DNA from: Pseudomonadota bacterium
GTDB taxonomy: Bacteria; Myxococcota_A; Polyangia; Fen-1088
Reading direction: 5' to 3'
NCBI GenBank assembly: GCA_023438785.1
Contig: JAEXQJ010000201.1
Coordinates: 1 to 45,474 of the forward strand
Length of the DNA: 45,474 nucleotides
A program made the translations under genes and the position numbers. Shown here piece after piece: positions 40,166-45,474 of the stretch. How positions within the stretch are numbered: position 1 is the first letter of the stretch; the number at the start of each line of letters is the position of its first letter. Below the pieces are notes generated by a model, which did no database searches, was not told the origin of the DNA, and was given only the letters and a program-made list of their open reading frames with translations.

Positions 40166-40849
40166 ATGGTCGGTGGCGGGGGCGAAGGGCAGGGGGATGA
40201 ATTCGAGGGGCTGCGCGAGGCGATGGTGCGCGAGCAGCTGATCCCGCGCGGGATTGCCGACATGCGCGTCTTGCGCGCCATGGGTGAGGTCCCGCGCGAG
40301 GCATTCGTGGCCGATGACCTCAAGGACATGGCCTACGACGACAGGCCTTTGCCCATCGGGCTCGGGCAAACCATCTCGCAGCCCTACATGGTGGCCCGGG
40401 CGACCGAGTTGCTCGCCCCTCGACCGAACGATCGTGCGCTGGAGGTGGGGGCCGGGTGCGGCTACCAGGCCGCCGTTCTGTCCCGGCTGTGCGCGCAGGT
40501 CTTCGGGGTGGAGATCCTCTCGGACCTGGTGGAGCTGGCGCGCGCTCATCTGCGGGTCCTGGGCTATGAGAACGTCACCCTGGGGGCCTTCGATGGCAGC
40601 GCGGGATGGCCAACCCACGCCCCGTACGACGTGATCGTGGTGTCCGCAGCGACGCCGCAGATTCCCGCCCTGCTGCTCGACCAGCTCAATGAAGGCGGAC
40701 GGCTGGTGGCCCCGGTTGGCTCCTCGGAAGAGCAGGTGTTGACGCTGGTGAAGCGCAAAGGCACGGAATATGACATCGTGAAAGACGTGTCCTGCCGGTA
40801 CGTGAGCCTGATTGGTCGCTTCGCGGGCCATGCGAGGCCCAGTGCCTGA
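40166..40849 (+). CDS. pcm: Protein-L-isoaspartate O-methyltransferase
   Basis: A 227-residue SAM-dependent repair methyltransferase that starts the conversion of damaged isoaspartyl residues back to aspartate. The motif I glycine loop is LEVGAGCGYQAAVL, and the family N-terminus reads MVREQLIPRGI. The active-site loop LGQTISQPYMVA is conserved. GGGAG lies shortly before the ATG. The surE-pcm order is the well-known stress-survival arrangement of Proteobacteria. Confidence 0.96.
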   Translation: MVGGGGEGQGDEFEGLREAMVREQLIPRGIADMRVLRAMGEVPREAFVADDLKDMAYDDRPLPIGLGQTISQPYMVARATELLAPRPNDRALEVGAGCGYQAAVLSRLCAQVFGVEILSDLVELARAHLRVLGYENVTLGAFDGSAGWPTHAPYDVIVVSAATPQIPALLLDQLNEGGRLVAPVGSSEEQVLTLVKRKGTEYDIVKDVSCRYVSLIGRFAGHARPSA

Positions 40850-41555
40850 GCTGCGGCTGCGCTACGTGGCGTGGGTGGTCGGCCTAGCCATCCTGCACGT
40901 GGCCTGCGCGACGTCATCGAACGGTCCTCCCCTGGACGAGGACGACCCGCCCGGCGTGTGGCACGTGGTCAAGGCTGGCGAGACGCCCGAGCAGATCGCC
41001 CAGGAGGCCGGGATCCCCCTCGAGGACCTGCTCGAACTCAATGGGCTGAAGCGCGATCAGCCGCTGGAGCCGGGGCGCTTGGTTTTCGTCCTGAGCAGCG
41101 CGCCTCCTGGGGCTCCGAAGAGCCCGTCTGAGCAGCCGCCCGTCGAGCCACCGCCAGAACGCTCGCTCCAGAAGGCGACCCTACGCTGGCCCTTGGCCAA
41201 TCCCGAGCTCAGCTCGTCCTTCGGGACGCGCTGGGGGCGGCCGCACGAGGGCATCGACATGCGGGCGCCCACGGGGACGTCTGTGCTGGCCGCCGCCGCG
41301 GGCGAGGTGCTCTACGCCGGCGACAAAGTCCGCGGTTACGGGAACATGGTCGTGCTTCAACACGCGGGCGACATGTTGACCGTCTATGCCCACAATTCCG
41401 TGCTTCTCGTCCGGACCGGTGATCGCATCGCCGCCGGCCAGGAGATCGCGAGGGTGGGCTCCACCGGCCGCTCGACCGGGCCCCACCTGCATTTCGAGGT
41501 TCGGCGCGGGCAGGTGCCTCAGGATCCGATGCAGTTCTTACCGCCGTTGAAGTAG
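40830..41555 (+). CDS. NlpD-like LysM/M23 lipoprotein
   Basis: A 241-residue envelope protein. A hydrophobic signal ends in the lipobox LHVAC, then comes one LysM peptidoglycan-binding domain (VVKAGETPEQIAQEAG onward), a Pro-rich linker and an M23/LytM domain. The M23 metal ligands appear intact: HxxxD in HEGIDM, a middle His in YAHNS and HxH in HLHFEV. E. coli NlpD has lost such residues and only activates an amidase; this protein could be a true endopeptidase. ATG 40830 overlaps the end of pcm; GTG 40842 is an alternative. It occupies the nlpD position of surE-pcm-nlpD. Confidence 0.9.
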   Translation: MRGPVPELRLRYVAWVVGLAILHVACATSSNGPPLDEDDPPGVWHVVKAGETPEQIAQEAGIPLEDLLELNGLKRDQPLEPGRLVFVLSSAPPGAPKSPSEQPPVEPPPERSLQKATLRWPLANPELSSSFGTRWGRPHEGIDMRAPTGTSVLAAAAGEVLYAGDKVRGYGNMVVLQHAGDMLTVYAHNSVLLVRTGDRIAAGQEIARVGSTGRSTGPHLHFEVRRGQVPQDPMQFLPPLK

Positions 41556-41564
41556 AAAGGGACC

Positions 41565-42098
41565 ATGGCTTCCAATCACACTGGCGACCTGGCTGCGCTC
41601 ATTCGTGAAGTGCCCGATTTTCCCAAGCAGGGCATCCTGTTTCGCGACCTGACTCCACTGCTCGGCAACGGGCCGGCGTTCCGTGCGTGCGTCGAGCGCC
41701 TGTGCGAGACCTTGGCAAGCAGTCGGCCGACGCTCATCGCGGGCATCGAGTCGCGCGGCTTTATCTTCGGCGCCGCGGCCGCGGTGGCCATGGGGGTGGG
41801 CTTCGTCCCCGTTCGCAAACCTGGCAAGCTGCCGTGGAAGACCCGCCAAGAGCGCTACGCGCTGGAGTACGGGTCGGACGCGGTGGAGATACACGAGGAC
41901 GCCGTTGCGGCGGGGGCGCGCGTGGCCGTGGTGGACGATCTGCTGGCCACCGGCGGGACCGCGGGCGCCACGATTCGCCTGGTCGAGTCGCTGGGCGGGC
42001 AGGTCGTGCAGGCCGCGTTCGTCGTCGAACTGGCGGCGCTGCGGGGCCGAGATCGTCTGGGGCGCGTGCCCGCGACGTCGCTCGTGGTCTACGACTAG
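41565..42098 (+). CDS. apt: Adenine phosphoribosyltransferase
   Basis: A 177-residue purine-salvage enzyme making AMP from adenine and PRPP. The PRPP motif VAVVDDLLATGGTAGAT and the family start DLAALIREVPDFPKQGILFRD are both clear; GIESRGFIFG is the typical base-binding region. GAAAGGGA precedes the ATG. It follows the NlpD-like gene by 9 nt where rpoS stands in E. coli. Its stop shares the palindrome CTAG (42095-42098) with the stop of convergent dtd. Confidence 0.97.
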   Translation: MASNHTGDLAALIREVPDFPKQGILFRDLTPLLGNGPAFRACVERLCETLASSRPTLIAGIESRGFIFGAAAAVAMGVGFVPVRKPGKLPWKTRQERYALEYGSDAVEIHEDAVAAGARVAVVDDLLATGGTAGATIRLVESLGGQVVQAAFVVELAALRGRDRLGRVPATSLVVYD

Positions 42099-42550
42099 TC
42101 GACCAGGTTGCCCTGGCGCGTGCGGATGATGAACGTCACTGGGCCATCGTTGAGCAGCTCGACCTTCATATCCGCGGCGAAGCGGCCGGTGGCCACGGGG
42201 ACGCCCTGTGCCGCCACCTGGGATGCCACGCGCTCGTAGAGCGCCTGGGCACGCGTGGGCTCCTCGGCGGCCTCGAAGCTGGGCCGGTTGCCCTTGCGCA
42301 AACAGCCGGCCAGGGTGAACTGGCTGACCACCAGGCACGCGCCGCCCACGTCGCGAACACTCAGATCCATGGGCATGCGCCCGGGAAAGATGCGCAGGGC
42401 GACCAGCTTGCGGGCCACGGCATCCGCGTCGGCCTCGCTGTCCGCCTTCTCCACGGCCACCAAAACCAACAGGCCGCGGTCGATGCGGCCCACGACTTCG
42501 CTGTCCACGCGCACCTCGGCGCGCGAGACCCGCTGTACGATGGCAATCAT
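42095..42550 (-). CDS. dtd: D-aminoacyl-tRNA deacylase
   Basis: A 151-residue proofreading enzyme that hydrolyses D-amino acids from mischarged tRNAs. The catalytic SQFTL (76-80) and the NDGPVT cis-proline motif near residue 135 are intact, and MIAIVQRVSRAEV is the usual start. The open frame extends 22 codons further upstream, but family alignment favours ATG 42550. The stop overlaps the apt stop on the other strand by 4 bp. Confidence 0.95.
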   Translation of the reverse strand: MIAIVQRVSRAEVRVDSEVVGRIDRGLLVLVAVEKADSEADADAVARKLVALRIFPGRMPMDLSVRDVGGACLVVSQFTLAGCLRKGNRPSFEAAEEPTRAQALYERVASQVAAQGVPVATGRFAADMKVELLNDGPVTFIIRTRQGNLVD

Positions 42551-42625
42551 CCCGTAGGGATAACCAAGAATCACACGCTCCGAAAGCGGCAGGCATCGGG
42601 TGCCCCCGTTTCGCATCTCGTCTTG

Positions 42626-42699
<74 letters not shown>

Positions 42700-43206
42700 G
42701 AATCTTCGTCAGGGTGACTGCTTAGCGCAATTTCTCCGGAATCGGAAATGTTGTGGGTAGCCGAAGTCGGCGAGGTGGGAAGCGAAGGTATGCCGCGTGG
42801 GCTGCTCGCACGTCAAGGGTGGGAATGGGGCGCCTGTCCTTCCGGTCCTCCGGGAACGCGTAGGTCAGCGAGTCGGCGGCCCCGGATTGCCCGTCCCGTG
42901 GATCTCGGGCTTCTGGGGCTCCGGCAGATCCAGCTTCGCGACGCTGCTCGGCCCTGGCCCGGCGTGCCGCGCTGTTGCCCAACAGCAAGCCGCTGTCGGC
43001 GGGTGGCTGTCGCGTCACGATTCACCCAACGCCGGCGCAGTCTGCGGGGCACGCTGGATCAACTGACCGACGCGGCCGCCGTCGGGGTCAGGGCCCGCCT
43101 TGCGCGCCTCGACGAGCTTCGGTCGAAGCAGGACGCCCGGAACGATGCTTGTGGGCTTGGCGTGGCGGACGTTCGTCTCGCAAGCTTGTGACACGGGGTG
43201 AGAGAC
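42700..43206. other. 507-bp region without an intact gene
   Basis: Between tRNA-Arg and the P-type ATPase gene no frame looks like a complete protein. Several short overlapping frames on both strands have Arg/Pro-rich, low-complexity translations of the kind expected from non-coding GC-rich DNA. The only recognisable piece is the recombinase-like fragment. No terminator, direct repeat or IS end was evident by eye. Confidence 0.6.
42709..42864 (-). pseudogene. Possible tyrosine-recombinase relic
   Basis: A 51-codon minus-strand frame, bounded by stops, reads PPLT-CEQPT-RHTFASHLADFGY. The RHTFASHLA part (42769-42795) matches box II of tyrosine recombinases, and PPLT just before it fits the usual PLTxHDLRHTFASHL setting. 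The conserved Tyr and other catalytic boxes are absent, so at most this is a decayed fragment. It lies about 70 bp from the 5' end of tRNA-Arg. A chance match is possible. Confidence 0.3.
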
Positions 43207-45474
43207 ATGTCGCCCGAAGACACCGCCCAGGAGAATTCGGAGGGGTCAGCTCCCTGGCACGCGATGGACGTTGCCGCGGTGCTTGCCAAAGCCGGCAGCT
43301 CGGAGCAGGGGCTCAGCGAGGCTGAAGCGGCCCGCAGACTGGAGAGTGCCGGCCCGAACGTCATCGAACGGGGAAGGGGGCCGGGCGTTCTGCGCCTGCT
43401 CTGGCGCCAGGTCAACAACCCCATCATCTACCTTCTGCTTGGATCGGGGGCCATCGCAATCACCCTCGGCAAGCCCTTGGACGGGGCTGTGGTCCTCGGG
43501 GCCGTTGTCGTCAACGCGATAGTTGGCTTCATCCAGGAGTACCGCGCAGGACGGGACATCGAAGCTCTGTCGCAGATGGTTCCTCAGAACGCGACCGTGC
43601 TGAGGTCGGCGAACACCGTGTCTGTCGATTCGACGCGGGTTGTGTCCGGCGACATCGTTCAACTGACGTCGGGAGACCGCGTGCCAGCAGATGTCCGCCT
43701 GATCTCGGCGCGCAATCTGGCTATCGACGAGGCGGCACTCACTGGCGAGTCAGTTCCGGTTCAGAAGGTGACCAGGCCGGCTTCGGAGGTGGCCGCCATA
43801 GGGGACCGGCACAGCATGGCCTACGGTGGCACTCTCGTGACGTCGGGATCCGCCAGCGGCGTCATCGTCGCGACCGGCGGCGCGACAGAGCTGGGGCGAA
43901 TCTCGCACCTGCTACAGAACGTTACCGAGCTGCAGACGCCGCTGACCCGGGCGCTGGCTTCGGTCGCCCGCACCTTGACCGTGGCCGTACTCGCTGTCTC
44001 GGCGCTGCTGCTCGTCGTCAGTGTGCTGCGAGACTACGCGATTGCAGACGCATTTCTGGTGGCCATCACTCTGGCGGTTGCGACGATACCGGAGGGACTC
44101 CCGGCGGTCATCACCATCGCCTTGTCGATCGGAGTTCAGCGCATGGCCGCACGGAACGCGATCGTGCGCAGGCTCCCTTCCGTCGAAACGCTGGGCAGCA
44201 CGACCGTGATCTGCTCCGACAAGACGGGAACCCTGACGCGAAATGAGATGACGGTGCAGGCGCTGAGGGTGCCCTCGGGGGCGTTTGCGATTTCTGGGAT
44301 CGGATACAACGCGAACGGGCGGCTGTCTTCCGACCCGAGCTCCGAAACACTGCAAGCCACTCCACCCGACGTGCGGAACCTGCTCGACGCGGCTGTGCTG
44401 TGCAATGACGCGGGAGTCTCGAGAGGCGCAACCGGTGAGCTGAAGGTCAGCGGCGATCCGACCGAGGCGGCGCTTTTGATCGCGGCGCGGAAGGTGGGCA
44501 TCGACGTGGACGCCCTGCGCGCTGCCAACCCGAGGGAGGACGTGATTCCCTTCGAATCCGAGCACAAGTACATGGCGACGTTGCACCGCCGGCCGGATGG
44601 AAGACGGCTCGTGATCCTCAAGGGCGCACCGGAAGTCGTTCTCTCCCGGCTCGACGACCAGAAGGTCGCGGCCGCCATGCTGGGTGAGGTGGAGCGCCTC
44701 GCATCGAGGGGAATGCGGGTCCTCGCTCTGGCCCGCCGGGAAACGGACCGTCCGTCGCTCGAAACCTCGGACGTGGACTCCCGCTTCGAATGGCTGGGGA
44801 TGCTCGGCATGATCGATCCACCCCGGCCGGAAGCTATCGCGGCCGTGCAGGCCTGCCATCGCGCCGGCATCGTGGTGAAGATGATTACCGGCGATCACCT
44901 CGGGACGGCGATGAACATCGGGGGCCAACTCGGCCTCAGCGCGGAAGGAAAAGGAGGTGTGACCGGCGCGGATTTGGCCCACCAGGGCGCGGACGAACTG
45001 CGAAAGACTGTCATCAGCAACAACGTGTTTGCGCGCGTGGCGCCCGAGCACAAGCTGCGTCTCGTCGAGGCCTTGCAGGCGGAGGGGCAGGTGGTCGCGA
45101 TGACCGGTGACGGTGTGAACGATGCGCCAGCTCTCAAGCAGTCGGACATCGGGATCGCGATGGGCATCACCGGAACCGCCGCCTCGAAGGAGGCTGCGGA
45201 CGTGGTCCTCGCAGACGACAACTTCGCTTCCATCGAAGCAGCGGTTGAGGAGGGGCGCCGCATCTTCGACAACCTGATCAAGTCGCTGGCATTCGTGTTG
45301 CCAACCAATTTAGGGCTTGGGCTGATCCTGATTGCGGCCGTCGGCTTCTTTCCCCTGGTCGAGGTGTCCGGGCAATGGGTGCCGCTGCTGCCGATGCTCC
45401 CCGTACAGATCCTCTGGGTGAACCTGGTCGCCTCGGTGGCGCTGTCGTTACCGCTCGCGTTCGAAGCCCTCGAA
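43207..45474 (+). CDS. P-type cation-transporting ATPase, calcium-pump-like, 3' truncated by window
   Basis: The first 756 residues of a P-type II ATPase. The actuator motif TGES is at 179-182, the helix-4 ion-site PEGLP at 295-299 and the phosphorylated Asp at 338 in DKTGT. The nucleotide-site KGAPE is at 472-476 and the hinge GDGVND at 634-639. Family members pump Ca2+, Mg2+, Na+ or K+. In helix 6 the usual NLVTDG is NLVASVALSLP (from 739), a form seen in a bacterial subgroup of unknown ion choice. ATG 43207 is preceded by GTGAGAG. Codon third positions seem a little less G/C-biased than in the core genes, and a gene-poor stretch precedes it, so acquisition is possible. Confidence 0.93.
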   Translation, partial: MSPEDTAQENSEGSAPWHAMDVAAVLAKAGSSEQGLSEAEAARRLESAGPNVIERGRGPGVLRLLWRQVNNPIIYLLLGSGAIAITLGKPLDGAVVLGAVVVNAIVGFIQEYRAGRDIEALSQMVPQNATVLRSANTVSVDSTRVVSGDIVQLTSGDRVPADVRLISARNLAIDEAALTGESVPVQKVTRPASEVAAIGDRHSMAYGGTLVTSGSASGVIVATGGATELGRISHLLQNVTELQTPLTRALASVARTLTVAVLAVSALLLVVSVLRDYAIADAFLVAITLAVATIPEGLPAVITIALSIGVQRMAARNAIVRRLPSVETLGSTTVICSDKTGTLTRNEMTVQALRVPSGAFAISGIGYNANGRLSSDPSSETLQATPPDVRNLLDAAVLCNDAGVSRGATGELKVSGDPTEAALLIAARKVGIDVDALRAANPREDVIPFESEHKYMATLHRRPDGRRLVILKGAPEVVLSRLDDQKVAAAMLGEVERLASRGMRVLALARRETDRPSLETSDVDSRFEWLGMLGMIDPPRPEAIAAVQACHRAGIVVKMITGDHLGTAMNIGGQLGLSAEGKGGVTGADLAHQGADELRKTVISNNVFARVAPEHKLRLVEALQAEGQVVAMTGDGVNDAPALKQSDIGIAMGITGTAASKEAADVVLADDNFASIEAAVEEGRRIFDNLIKSLAFVLPTNLGLGLILIAAVGFFPLVEVSGQWVPLLPMLPVQILWVNLVASVALSLPLAFEALE

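Noticed and set aside
42722..43018. 98-codon minus-strand frame near tRNA-Arg
   Set aside because: The translation is Arg/Pro/Ala-rich and matches nothing I recognise; the recombinase-like sequence is in a different frame.

Overview
The window is dense, GC-rich (roughly two-thirds G+C by eye) bacterial chromosome. I infer a myxobacterium or close relative (Myxococcota / former Deltaproteobacteria). The support is two Hanks-type Ser/Thr kinases with single membrane spans, an FHA-GAF-AAA+-Fis sigma-54 activator beside one of them, a type III glutamine synthetase, several putative lipoproteins, and an infC with a non-AUG start and a Pro/Ala-rich tail like Myxococcus Dsg. Many genes start with GTG or TTG and overlap their neighbours by 3-4 nt (ATGA/GTGA/TTGA). 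No marker fixes the genus.

Layout. 1-6.6 kb (+): epmA-like ligase, then yajC-secD-secF-recJ and a small membrane protein. 6.7-11.3 kb: an IHF-beta-like gene (-), then a coupled run of SAM hydrolase, lipoprotein and hrpB (+). 11.3-15.1 kb (-): glnN, with a very strong terminator and a possible sigma-54 promoter, and ubiB. 15.1-17.2 kb (+): rnc and a CCA-adding/poly(A) polymerase-like gene. 17.4-19.0 kb (-): a degenerate electron-transfer-flavoprotein pair, divergent from a Ser/Thr kinase. 20.6-28.6 kb (-): a kinase / TPR protein / FHA-sigma-54 activator / lipoprotein operon, followed by a membrane protein coupled to a DEAD-box helicase. 28.7-31.4 kb (+): a long-chain acyl-CoA ligase and a ComF-type phosphoribosyltransferase. 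31.5-39.3 kb (+): tRNA-Val, then the classical thrS-infC-rpmI-rplT-pheS-pheT-ihfA cluster plus a MerR regulator and tRNA-Pro. 39.4-42.6 kb: surE-pcm-nlpD-like-apt (+) and dtd (-), convergent. 42.6 kb to the end: tRNA-Arg (-), about 500 bp without an intact gene but with a possible tyrosine-recombinase relic, then a P-type cation ATPase cut by the window end.

Most of the content is core information processing: Sec export, tRNA charging and maturation, translation initiation, RNA decay and protein repair. The accessory interest is regulatory. It includes the kinase/FHA-activator operon, the leader regions of thrS and the helicase operon, the terminator-plus-promoter between infC and rpmI, and several promoters whose -10 boxes lie so close to the start codon that the mRNAs would be leaderless or nearly so. 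None of the three tRNA genes encodes CCA, which fits the CCA-adding-type enzyme in the same window. I did not find a clearly new multi-gene defence or biosynthetic system. The best candidates for undescribed biology are the kinase/TPR/FHA-activator/lipoprotein operon and the ETF-like pair without the FAD signature.
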